DNA from: Nitrospina sp.
GTDB taxonomy: Bacteria; Nitrospinota; Nitrospinia; Nitrospinales; VA-1
NCBI GenBank assembly: GCA_018702695.1
Contig: JABIYR010000072.1
Span: 1 to 61,617 of the forward strand
Direction of reading: 5' to 3'
Length of the DNA: 61,617 nt
Shown here: piece after piece, positions 16,186 through 24,252 of the stretch
Layout: each line of letters opens with the position of its first letter
How positions within the stretch are numbered: the stretch's first letter is position 1
Position numbers and translations under genes: made by a program
The notes under the pieces: generated by a model
What the model saw: the letters and a program-made list of their open reading frames with translations, nothing else
Database searches by the model: none
Told to the model about the DNA's origin: nothing

Positions 16186-16989
16186 ATGAACACTGATATT
16201 AAAACATTAAGAAATTCGCAAGGCATGACTTTGGCGGAGGTCTTGGTAGGTATTATTATCGGAACCATTTTGTTAGCGGCTGGCTATAAATCATTTATCG
16301 CGCAACAGGAAGCACTAGAGGGTGCAGGGGATGAGGCTTTAATTCGCTCTAAAGGACGTTTGGCCGCTAAGCTTTTGGCTAAAGAACTCCGGCTAATTGG
16401 TTTTGGAGTGCCACCCAACGCGCAAATAATTTCCATTAATAGTAGTTCCATTACTTATCGGGCCGCTCTCACTGACTTGCAAACTTCCATTCCTCCCGGA
16501 GAACCTGGGGACAACGGGGCCAGTGCCGGAGACACCAGTTTAAATGTGGTGAGTGCAGATGGTTTTGCTGACCTGAACAACATAGTTATCTACGATCCAT
16601 CTACCGGTGAATATGAGTTTGACTATATCGATGGCGATCCGGTGGAAGGAGACCCGGATACCCTTCCTCTTGGCGACGCTCTGACGAAAGATTTTACATT
16701 TGGAGTAAATTCTAAATTCTTCAGAATCAACCAATACAACCAAATCACTGTAGCTTTATCTGGAACAAGTATTGAAAAAACTGTAGACGGAAGCACACAA
16801 GTTTTTGTGGATGATGTGGATGCATCCACCGGTTTGGTATTGGAATATTTTGATGCAGATGGAAACACCACCGACACCCTTTCTAATATACAAAAAATTT
16901 CTGTAACGATAAACCTGATTGATCCAGATAATGACCGTGCATCAATTCAGTTTAAAACAGATGTGACCCTCAGGAATATTTCGACATGA
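16186..16989 (+). CDS. PilW-like minor pilin
   Basis: A 267-residue prepilin with a short leader and the processing site NSQG^MTLAEVLVGIIIGTILLAAGYKSF (methionine at +1, glutamate at +5). The PilW-type segment RSKGRLAAKLLAKELRLIGFGVPPN follows the helix. The globular part is rich in acidic residues and glycine. Minor pilins of this class prime pilus assembly and carry adhesins to the tip. Its stop overlaps the next gene by four bases (ATGA at 16986). It is clearly paralogous to the gene at 19440, which shares KELxxxGFGxPP and the same domain order. Confidence 0.86.
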   Translation: MNTDIKTLRNSQGMTLAEVLVGIIIGTILLAAGYKSFIAQQEALEGAGDEALIRSKGRLAAKLLAKELRLIGFGVPPNAQIISINSSSITYRAALTDLQTSIPPGEPGDNGASAGDTSLNVVSADGFADLNNIVIYDPSTGEYEFDYIDGDPVEGDPDTLPLGDALTKDFTFGVNSKFFRINQYNQITVALSGTSIEKTVDGSTQVFVDDVDASTGLVLEYFDADGNTTDTLSNIQKISVTINLIDPDNDRASIQFKTDVTLRNIST

Positions 16990-18584
16990 AAAAATACCTC
17001 GGTCAGAGAGTGGTAGCGCTAAGACAAAAGATTTATGATCGGTTGCTTAGGAGCAATGAATCGGGTGCGGCTCTCGTAGCCTCCATCCTATTTGCGGCAA
17101 CGGTCTCTGTTCTTGCTGTTGTCGCCTTTCAATGGGCATCAGGAGATATTAAGCGGACCGGAAGATATGTCCTGACGCGGGAAGCTTTTTATATTGCCGA
17201 AGCCGGTCTGCAAAAATCTTTAAATTTTCTGAATTATAACTCCGATGGAGAATACCCCGGAGATGCGGGGCAGGGGTTCACAGAGGTTCTTGGTACATTT
17301 GTATCGGATCATTCCTCAGAATTAGAGAGCTTTAGTTTTGGCGGAGGAACCTATACGGTTTCGGTAGCGGATAACGATGACAACGATGGTGATTTAACGG
17401 TTGACGTCGATAATACTATTTTACTCAATGCAACTGGCACAAAAGATTCTTCCAGTGTTACGATTCAGGCGATATTATTACATGGTATTTTTGGTGCCAA
17501 GCATGCGATCACGACAGAGGATGATTTACAGATAAATGGCAATCCCAACGTTCAAGGAACTTCAGGAAGTATTCACTCAAATTCTGATATTACAGGGAAC
17601 TCTAATGACGTAGAGCAGGGGACCACTGCCGCAGGTGTTTGTGACAGCCCTTGCGTAGAAGGTGCGGCAAAAGAAGTTCTTCCTGTTGCGGAGCCCGCTG
17701 ATTTTAAAACGTATGCTAATTTTGTTCTAACCAGTGAAGGCACTATTACCGATGCGGATGACTCTGCTGTCGATATTTCTGAAAACAAACTCGATAATTG
17801 GAGCTACACGGATACAGGTTCGTTTACAGGGTGGGTTCTGAATGGTTGCAGTGCAGATGGAATGTTCTTTGCAGAAACAAGTATCAAACTGACGGGCAAT
17901 GTTGATAAATGTTCTGAAGATAGTGCTGATAGTAGCGACAAAGATAAAGATAAGGATTCCGATTCGAGCGACAAGGACAAAGATAAAGACGCGGACTCTG
18001 GAGACAAAGATAAGGATTCCGATTCCAGCGATAAGGACAAAGATAAAGATGCGGACTCTGGAGACAAAGACAAGGATTCCGATTCCAGCGATAAGGACAA
18101 AGATAAAGATGCGGACTCTGGAGACAAAGACAAGGATTCTGATTCCAGCGATAAGGACAAAGATAAGGACGCAGACTCTGGAGATAAAGACAAGGATTCT
18201 GATTCTGCGTCATCTGGCGATGCATTAAAACTGACTTTGATTGCAGAGGAAGACATAATCATTTCTGGAAATCCAAATATTGAGAATTATAAAAATGATT
18301 CTCATCCCGAAGAGATTCAGAATCTCTTGTTTGTGTCGGGTTTAGATCTCGATTTTGGAGGAAATCTGACCCAGTCTGTGCAAGGGGTCGTTATTGCCAA
18401 AGAGCAGATATCCTTAACGGGTAGTGTGAGTCTCAGTGGTTATATCATTGCCTCCGACGTGACTTCTTCCGGGGATACGGTAGGTAGTAATAGTGTGTCG
18501 GGTAACTTTGAAGTTACCTACAATGGTTTAAAAAATCCTTTTTTGAATGATCAGGTGACCCTTCTTTCCTGGAAAGAGAAATAA
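16986..18584 (+). CDS. PilX-like minor pilin with internal Asp/Lys/Ser tandem repeats
   Basis: A 532-residue PilX-type protein. The N-terminal membrane helix is preceded by SNESGAALVASILFAAT, with no glutamate at +5, as in PilX/GspK-like proteins. It continues with YIAEAGLQKSLNFLNYNSDGEYPGDAGQGF. Residues about 315-410 are a low-complexity array with a 20-residue period (SSDKDKDKDADSGDKDKDSD) in about four copies. A C-terminal beta-helix-like region follows (GVVIAKEQISLTGSVSLSGYIIAS). The paralogue at 20218 has the same ends but no array, so the array is an insertion. The beta-helix end may be the surface-exposed adhesive part; this is inferred. Confidence 0.83.
   Translation: MKKYLGQRVVALRQKIYDRLLRSNESGAALVASILFAATVSVLAVVAFQWASGDIKRTGRYVLTREAFYIAEAGLQKSLNFLNYNSDGEYPGDAGQGFTEVLGTFVSDHSSELESFSFGGGTYTVSVADNDDNDGDLTVDVDNTILLNATGTKDSSSVTIQAILLHGIFGAKHAITTEDDLQINGNPNVQGTSGSIHSNSDITGNSNDVEQGTTAAGVCDSPCVEGAAKEVLPVAEPADFKTYANFVLTSEGTITDADDSAVDISENKLDNWSYTDTGSFTGWVLNGCSADGMFFAETSIKLTGNVDKCSEDSADSSDKDKDKDSDSSDKDKDKDADSGDKDKDSDSSDKDKDKDADSGDKDKDSDSSDKDKDKDADSGDKDKDSDSSDKDKDKDADSGDKDKDSDSASSGDALKLTLIAEEDIIISGNPNIENYKNDSHPEEIQNLLFVSGLDLDFGGNLTQSVQGVVIAKEQISLTGSVSLSGYIIASDVTSSGDTVGSNSVSGNFEVTYNGLKNPFLNDQVTLLSWKEK
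17941..18207 (+). repeat. 60-bp coding tandem repeat (about 4.4 copies)
   Basis: Units begin at about 17941, 18001, 18061, 18121 and 18181 (partial), and stay in exact 60-base register. Each has the form GATAAGGAC-rich then GACTCTGGAGA. The central three copies differ at only a few positions, mostly synonymous, so recent expansion by slippage or unequal recombination is likely. The array is entirely within the frame of the PilX-like gene. Confidence 0.9.
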
Positions 18585-18994
18585 TAAATACAAAATAAAG
18601 ATACCCACCTCAGCAGTTTTCTTTTCTTCCATATCCATTGTCATTAAGGGTAGTAAAAATCCGATGGATTGGCCTATTCTGTACCCGCCCCACAAAAATT
18701 TATTCAACAGGTAGTAAGAATTGTCACAGTACCTTCAATTTTGTACTTTTCAATTTCTGGTTAAATAATTTTTTAGCACTATAAACCTTTGAAAATTGAA
18801 TATTAATTAAATAGGTTGTGATTAGTTTTAATATTTTGGTCTTTATCTTGCTATAAAAAGATTAAGGTGAAAAGATTCGTAGATCTTTTTTGAGGGTACC
18901 CCCTTATTTGTGGGGGTTGCGTGACGAGTTTTAACCCGCATAATCAAAGAAATAGATCGGAAACGCAATATTGATTAGAAATACTACTCAAGCT
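18585..18994 (+). other. About 400-base regulatory gap between the two minor-pilin operons
   Basis: No gene is visible. It contains the sigma-54-like site at 18837-18852, a small hairpin (AAAAGAT / ATCTTTT, about 18870-18889, followed by Ts) and a G/C hairpin (CCCCC...GGGGG, about 18899-18919) that would lie in the leader of the second operon. Neither hairpin is a textbook terminator. Confidence 0.4.
18837..18852 (+). promoter_or_regulatory. Possible sigma-54 promoter of the second minor-pilin operon
   Basis: TGGTCTTTATCTTGCT keeps GG (18838-18839) and GC (18850-18851) at 10-base spacing and a full TTGCT at -12, but the CAC after GG is replaced by TCT. It is weaker than the pilM and pilA sites. 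Transcription would start near 18863, about 130 bases before the coding start. Confidence 0.35.
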
Positions 18995-19429
18995 ATGAAC
19001 CCTTTTAAAAATAATTCCGGTTTTACTATCATTGAAGTTCTCGTTGCTGCCTTGATTGTTACCGCTGGGTTGCTGGCTTATCTTTTGGCTTCGGGAAATG
19101 TGGTAGGCCAAAATGCGCAAAGTAAAAAGAAGACCTTGGCCGTCACCCTAGCTCAGGACCAAATAGAGTCGATTAAAAATTCTGCCTTGACGGTTTCATT
19201 GGCGGGTGCTAATGGGCTGGATTCCCCGACTGAAAGCGCCGGGGTTTGGACGGAGAATGTCGGAGGGGAAGTGGTGGATGCAACCGGAACTACGGGAACC
19301 GCAAATGCCATCTATACCCGTACTTGGTCCATCACAACGGATGCTCTAGAGGTGTTCTATACAGTGTCTGCAACCGTTGTATGGGATGGGAGTAAATCGA
19401 TCACCCTTGATACTCTGATTTCTGAATAA
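18995..19429 (+). CDS. PilV-like minor pilin (second operon)
   Basis: A 144-residue prepilin with a nine-residue leader MNPFKNNSG and a canonical processing site followed by FTIIEVLVAALIVTAGLLAYLLA (phenylalanine +1, glutamate +5). The post-helix segment KKTLAVTLAQDQIESIKN matches the PilV-like gene at 15447. It lacks the Asp/Lys tail of that paralogue. A TTG at 18971 would add eight residues; I prefer ATG at 18995 because it gives a normal leader length. First gene of the second pilV-pilW-pilX set, 10 bases before the next gene. Confidence 0.86.
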   Translation: MNPFKNNSGFTIIEVLVAALIVTAGLLAYLLASGNVVGQNAQSKKKTLAVTLAQDQIESIKNSALTVSLAGANGLDSPTESAGVWTENVGGEVVDATGTTGTANAIYTRTWSITTDALEVFYTVSATVVWDGSKSITLDTLISE

Positions 19430-19439
19430 GGCTCAAATT

Positions 19440-20213
19440 ATGAAAAATAATAGCACCATTATGCAGAGCCAACGCGGTTTCACTGTGATTGAATTGATGA
19501 TTTCATCGCTTCTTGGGGTCATTGTTTTGGGCGTAGCGATTTATGTATTCACCAAACAGGAGGATGCCTTAAAAACGGAGAATGCGTCCACAAATATACG
19601 GGCCAAAGGTCGTCATGCGATTAAGGTTCTCACTCAAGAGTTGAAGGAGGTAGGGTTTGGTTTGCCACCCAGTCAAGGGTTCGTGGCTCCAGACCCCGTT
19701 GCAAATTCGTCAACCCTCACTTACCGTGCTAATTTGAGTGCTGTGCGTGCTACCACCCCCCCGAGTGCGGCGAATGGAGGAAGTGCGGGTGCGACTGCAA
19801 TCACCGTTGTGGATAGCGGAACGACATTCAGTGATGGCGATAAAATTGTTATCTATCATCCCAGTTTTGAAGATTCAGAACTGAATACGGTGGATGGAAC
19901 GCCGTCTTCCACCAGCATTCCTTTGGGCAGTGCCTTGGCAAACACCTATTCATACGGGACGAACTCAAATTTTGTTACCATCAATAAATATAATGAAATT
20001 GTGATCGATTTAAGTGGAGGTAATATCAGAAAAACCGTTGATGGCGGAACCTCCACGCCTCTTATCAGTGACGTGTCAAGCTTAGCCTTTGATTTTTTTG
20101 GGGAGACAGAAACCTCTCAAGTCAAAGCAATAGGAATTGAAATCACTCTACAAGACTCGACTGATACCAGTATCACGGAGAGTTTCAGCACCGGAGTTAC
20201 TTTAAGGAATTAA
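19440..20213 (+). CDS. PilW-like minor pilin (second operon)
   Basis: A 257-residue prepilin with leader and cut site SQRG^FTVIELMISSLLGVIVLGVAIYVF, then the segment IRAKGRHAIKVLTQELKEVGFGLPPSQ. It aligns by eye with the protein at 16186 over its whole length, including KIVIYHPSFED versus NIVIYDPSTGE and NKYNEIVIDLSGGNIRKTVDGG versus NQYNQITVALSGTSIEKTVDGS. The two are clear paralogues from a duplication of the operon. Predicted to be part of the pilus tip or initiation complex. Confidence 0.87.
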   Translation: MKNNSTIMQSQRGFTVIELMISSLLGVIVLGVAIYVFTKQEDALKTENASTNIRAKGRHAIKVLTQELKEVGFGLPPSQGFVAPDPVANSSTLTYRANLSAVRATTPPSAANGGSAGATAITVVDSGTTFSDGDKIVIYHPSFEDSELNTVDGTPSSTSIPLGSALANTYSYGTNSNFVTINKYNEIVIDLSGGNIRKTVDGGTSTPLISDVSSLAFDFFGETETSQVKAIGIEITLQDSTDTSITESFSTGVTLRN

Positions 20214-20217
20214 GAAT

Positions 20218-21540
20218 ATGCCAAGAGACTATGGTTGTCAAAATAGGGATGACCGACAAACCGGTCATCTTTCCAATCAAAATGGCATCGCCTTAGTTAC
20301 CGGTTTGGTGCTCATGCTCATTCTAACTCTATTGAGTTATACCGCTATCAAATGGGCCGCATCAGATATTGCCCGCAGTGCTAATTACGCTGAAACCTTA
20401 CAGGCAACCTATATTGCTGAAGCGGGAATTCATAAGGCCATCGATTATTTAAATTATGATGCCAGTGGTGATAGCCCCGGCGAAGTGAGCAATGGTTTTG
20501 ATGACGAACTAGATGGAACTAATTGGCCTGCTGGAACATTCACAAGTATCGGAATTGGCAGTGACGGAGGAACCTATTCGATTGTCATTGAAGATAACAC
20601 CGATGGCGATGGATCGACCGTTTTAGATGTCGATAATAGCGTTGTCCTCAAATCCACCGGGACGATAGCCGGTCTTTCAGTCATCATCGAAACAGTGATT
20701 TATCGGCCTTTATTTAAATCTCAGTATGCCATTCTGTCTGAAGGTGATGTGGGTGTGAACGGCAATTCCACCTCGATCACCGGCACGAATGGAGCGGTGC
20801 ACACGAACAGCGATTTTACTCAAGCAGGAACACCGACAATTAATGGAGGCGCGAATGCCTCGGGAACCTGTACCGGCGCTGAATGTAATTCTGCCGGGGG
20901 AGTTTCGGAAGAATTTGTTCCGGTGCTGGAGCCGTCAGACTATGAGCAGAATGCAGACTATATTTTTAATGACGATGGAACCATTGACCAAAAAAATGCG
21001 GACGGAACGACTACGACGGGTGTAGAAGGCAACGCGCTCTTTTCTGGGTTTTCCCATAACAATCAGGGCTGGAGGGTGTCAAATAGCGCGGTGGCCGGTA
21101 CAGACATTCCCAATCAGGCGTTTCTTTATTTTAAAGATGACCTAACGGCAACGTCTATTGGCAGTGCGGCGACTCCGTGGGAAATTACGTTGGTTGTTGA
21201 GAAAACAATTTCTTTTGGTAATGCAGACGTTATCAACTGGAAGGACCCGGACATCTCTCCCGATTTGCAAAATCTGTTTTTAGTCGCAGAAAATGACATT
21301 AAGATCACTGGCATGAATCAAAACACTCAGGGTCTGATCGCGGCCAAGGATCAGATAAGCCTCAGCGGAGGGGCCAGTATAGAAGGGTATCTTATTTCCA
21401 ATAACTTGACCACTTCAGATAATACCGTCAATGGAACCGATACCATTGTTGGTGGTGGTATAACGCTTACCTATAATGGGGATCTGGTCGCTCCCGTTTT
21501 GAGCGACAAGGTATCCATCCTTACCTGGCAGAAAACCTGA
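20218..21540 (+). CDS. PilX-like minor pilin (second operon)
   Basis: A 440-residue PilX-type protein. A polar N-terminus of about 20 residues precedes a membrane helix (IALVTGLVLMLILTLLSYTAIKWA) without the +5 glutamate, followed by YIAEAGIHKAIDYLNYDASGDSPGEVSNGF. The C-terminal region (GLIAAKDQISLSGGASIEGYLISNN) repeats the beta-helix-like end of the 16986 paralogue. It lacks the DKD array, so the array is specific to the other copy. A pair of cysteines (GTCTGAEC) may form a disulfide and is matched by GVCDSPC in the paralogue. Confidence 0.86.
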   Translation: MPRDYGCQNRDDRQTGHLSNQNGIALVTGLVLMLILTLLSYTAIKWAASDIARSANYAETLQATYIAEAGIHKAIDYLNYDASGDSPGEVSNGFDDELDGTNWPAGTFTSIGIGSDGGTYSIVIEDNTDGDGSTVLDVDNSVVLKSTGTIAGLSVIIETVIYRPLFKSQYAILSEGDVGVNGNSTSITGTNGAVHTNSDFTQAGTPTINGGANASGTCTGAECNSAGGVSEEFVPVLEPSDYEQNADYIFNDDGTIDQKNADGTTTTGVEGNALFSGFSHNNQGWRVSNSAVAGTDIPNQAFLYFKDDLTATSIGSAATPWEITLVVEKTISFGNADVINWKDPDISPDLQNLFLVAENDIKITGMNQNTQGLIAAKDQISLSGGASIEGYLISNNLTTSDNTVNGTDTIVGGGITLTYNGDLVAPVLSDKVSILTWQKT

Positions 21541-21659
21541 AAAACTATAAACCCTGTTTCCTTGCCTTGCAATCCCAATAGATAGGACTAGATTGATAGA
21601 TGCGGGAGATGGAACCTCTTTGCGTGTGCCAGTTTCTATAACCTCTATAGGATACAGTC

Positions 21660-23147
21660 ATGGCCATCAAGACCTATAAAAACTATATAGACGGAAAATG
21701 GGTGGTTTCATCTAGCGGTGAGACCTTCGATAATATCAACCCCGCCAACAAAAAAGAAATTCTCGGACGTTTCCAAAAATCAAACGCTCAAGACCTGAAT
21801 AAGGCGGTGAAGTCAGCGGTCAAGGCTCAGGAGGCGTGGCGAAATATGCCCGCACCCAAACGGGGCGAAATTCTTTTTCGCGTCGGTGAGTTGCTGACCA
21901 AACATAAAGAGTCTTTGGCGCAAGACATGACCCGCGAAATGGGAAAGATTCTCAACGAAACGCGCGGCGATGTGCAAGAGGCGATTGACCTAACCTACTA
22001 TACAGCGGGAGAAGGTCGGCGACTGTTGGGTGAGACGATGCCTTCTGAGTTGAATGATAAATTTTGCATGACCGTGCGCATGCCAGTAGGGGTTGTGGCG
22101 GCAATCACACCTTGGAATTTCCCAATTGCCATCCCGTCTTGGAAGTTGGTTCCGGCTCTCGTCTGTGGAAATACAGTGGTGTTCAAGCCGGCCAGCGACA
22201 CCCCTCTTTCAGCCTATCGGTTTGTAAAGCTCTTTGAAGAAGCCGGTCTGCCACCGGGAGTGCTGAACTTTGTCACAGGGTTGGGGGCGGAGGTTGGCGA
22301 ACCCTTGACGGAACATCATAATGTCAACTTGGTCTCGTTTACCGGATCGACCGATACAGGGGCGCGGGTGGCGCAAAAATGCGCTTGGAACATGAAGCAA
22401 TATTCCCTCGAAATGGGTGGCAAAAATGCCATCATTGTGATGGAGGATGCCGATCTTGACCTAGCTGTCGAGGGCGTGATATGGGGAGCCTTCGGAACTA
22501 CAGGGCAAAGGTGTACGGCTTGCAGTCGTGTCATTGTGCATAAAAAAGTTATTAAAAAATTTACCAGTATGTTGTTAAAACGCACAAAAACCCTGCGACT
22601 GGGTGATGGGTTGAAGAAAAATACCGATGTCGGGCCATTGATCAACGAAACTCAACGACAGAAAGTGCTCAATTACTGCAAGATCGGCATCGAGGAAGGG
22701 GCCAAAATTCTCATCGGTGGCAATGCCTATAAAAAGGGAAAATGCCGAGATGGATTTTTCTTCGAGCCAACATTATTTGCCGAGGTGTCTCCAAAAATGC
22801 GAATCGCGCAGGAAGAAATATTCGGCCCCGTGTTGAGCATTTTGGAATGTAAAAGTCTGGATAATGCAGTGGCGATTGTTAACGATTCGAGATTTGGTCT
22901 GTCTTCAGCTATTTATACCCGAGATGTGAACCGGGCTTTCAAGGCGATTGAAAAACTGGATACCGGGATCACTTATATCAATGCCTCAACCATTGGAGCC
23001 GAAGTGCAAATGCCTTTTGGTGGCACTAAAGGGACGGGCAATGGTCATCGAGAAGCGGGGACCACGGCGCTGGAAATTTTTACCGAATGGAAATCGGTAT
23101 TCGTCGATTACAGCGGGGCTTTGCAAAAAGCTCAAATTGAAGATTAG
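21660..23147 (+). CDS. NAD(P)-dependent aldehyde dehydrogenase
   Basis: A 495-residue ALDH-superfamily enzyme, full length. Visible are the cofactor-binding [42 protein letters not shown], the catalytic glutamate in [16 protein letters not shown], the catalytic cysteine in [16 protein letters not shown], and the [10 protein letters not shown] and [17 protein letters not shown] blocks. It oxidises an aldehyde to the acid. The [13 protein letters not shown] variant resembles semialdehyde-type ALDHs, but substrate cannot be assigned from sequence. It stands alone, with gaps of more than 100 bases on each side. Confidence 0.93.
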   Translation: MAIKTYKNYIDGKWVVSSSGETFDNINPANKKEILGRFQKSNAQDLNKAVKSAVKAQEAWRNMPAPKRGEILFRVGELLTKHKESLAQDMTREMGKILNETRGDVQEAIDLTYYTAGEGRRLLGETMPSELNDKFCMTVRMPVGVVAAITPWNFPIAIPSWKLVPALVCGNTVVFKPASDTPLSAYRFVKLFEEAGLPPGVLNFVTGLGAEVGEPLTEHHNVNLVSFTGSTDTGARVAQKCAWNMKQYSLEMGGKNAIIVMEDADLDLAVEGVIWGAFGTTGQRCTACSRVIVHKKVIKKFTSMLLKRTKTLRLGDGLKKNTDVGPLINETQRQKVLNYCKIGIEEGAKILIGGNAYKKGKCRDGFFFEPTLFAEVSPKMRIAQEEIFGPVLSILECKSLDNAVAIVNDSRFGLSSAIYTRDVNRAFKAIEKLDTGITYINASTIGAEVQMPFGGTKGTGNGHREAGTTALEIFTEWKSVFVDYSGALQKAQIED

Positions 23148-23292
23148 AGAATCGAGAGAAAAAGAATCTAAATTTTTTTAACGGGTTCGGCTATGGCCTG
23201 TTTCTATGCTAGAATTCCCTTCACCCGCCGCACCCTATTTGGGTCGCAACGGCATACAGCTTTCTTTTTAATCCTTTAGACATAAATATTCT

Positions 23293-24204
23293 TTGTCACC
23301 GATAGATGTTATCAATCCCGACCTGAAAAATGCAGACTCATTGTCTGTGGATTCCTCTATCGACTCTGTGGGTGAAAAGACTCTTCAGTCTTTAGGGTCG
23401 ATATCCGGAGGGTTAAAATTTTCTATATTGTCGAGTGGCAGTGCTGGCAACTCGGTTTATATCGAAGCAGGTGGAAAACGCATATTAATAGATGCCGGGT
23501 TGAGTGAAAAAAAACTCGCTCAGCGTATGTCGTTAATAGGTCGATCTTTGAATGGGTTGGATGCGGTGTTTGCCACGCATGAGCATTCGGATCATATTCG
23601 CGGTATGGGGCCATTAATAAGAAAACACGGGGCACAGCTTTATACGACAGAAGGAACTTATAAGCAGGCGTGCCCTACCTTGGGGAAGCTCCCGGGCTTT
23701 AACCCGATTCGCGCAGGACAGCCGGTTGAATTTGGTGAGTTGATTGTAGAACCTTATACCACCCCTCATGATGCGGAAGAGTCGGTGGCTTTTGTCATTC
23801 ACTATCAAGGGTTGCGTTTGGGCATTGCAACCGATCTCGGAATCGTCACACCAGAAGTCATTCATAAACTGCAAAAGATGGATGCCCTGCTTGTCGAGTC
23901 GAATCATGATGTGGAAATGCTGGATGCAGGTCCCTACCCCTGGGTTACAAAAAGAAGAATTAAAAGTGATGTCGGGCATCTTTCGAACGAAGCCTGCGGA
24001 GAAATATTGGCATCGGTCAAACATTCTGGGTTGCGTCTCGTTGTTTTGATGCATATGAGCGAAACTAACAATCACCCCGACTTGGCGCGGTTGGTGGCGC
24101 AACAGGCACTTGGGCAAGACGCGCCTAATATGATCATTGCTGAACAGCACCACCCGACTCGATTGATGACCTTGAGTCACGAAGGGGTTTCTGCAAGGGC
24201 ATGA
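23293..24204 (+). CDS. Metallo-beta-lactamase-fold hydrolase, YycJ/WalJ-like
   Basis: A 303-residue protein whose core starts near residue 42 (LKFSILSSGSAGNSVYIEAGGKRILIDAGLS) and contains the metal-binding THEHSDHIRGM, YTTPHDAEE, GIATDLG and DVGHLSNE motifs. This arrangement matches the YycJ (VicX/WalJ) group, proposed to be DNA exonucleases or phosphodiesterases. It starts at TTG 23293 with no clear ribosome site and has about 40 serine/aspartate-rich residues before the core, so the start may be further downstream at another non-ATG codon. It is followed by the pseudo-ADP-ribosylglycohydrolase gene after 48 bases. Confidence 0.85.
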   Translation: MSPIDVINPDLKNADSLSVDSSIDSVGEKTLQSLGSISGGLKFSILSSGSAGNSVYIEAGGKRILIDAGLSEKKLAQRMSLIGRSLNGLDAVFATHEHSDHIRGMGPLIRKHGAQLYTTEGTYKQACPTLGKLPGFNPIRAGQPVEFGELIVEPYTTPHDAEESVAFVIHYQGLRLGIATDLGIVTPEVIHKLQKMDALLVESNHDVEMLDAGPYPWVTKRRIKSDVGHLSNEACGEILASVKHSGLRLVVLMHMSETNNHPDLARLVAQQALGQDAPNMIIAEQHHPTRLMTLSHEGVSARA

Positions 24205-24252
24205 AGACAAATATAAAATGGCCTCAGTGGTGTGCATCGGGCAGAGAAATTT

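Noticed and set aside
17941-18207. CRISPR-like regular repeat
   Set aside because: Repeats are contiguous with no unique spacers, fully in frame and coding; a tandem protein repeat.
17804-18262. Antisense 152-residue frame with SLSLSLESES repeats, and alternate plus frames across the array
   Set aside because: Produced by the 60-bp repeat of the PilX-like gene read in other frames; the sense frame has pilin ends and the others do not.
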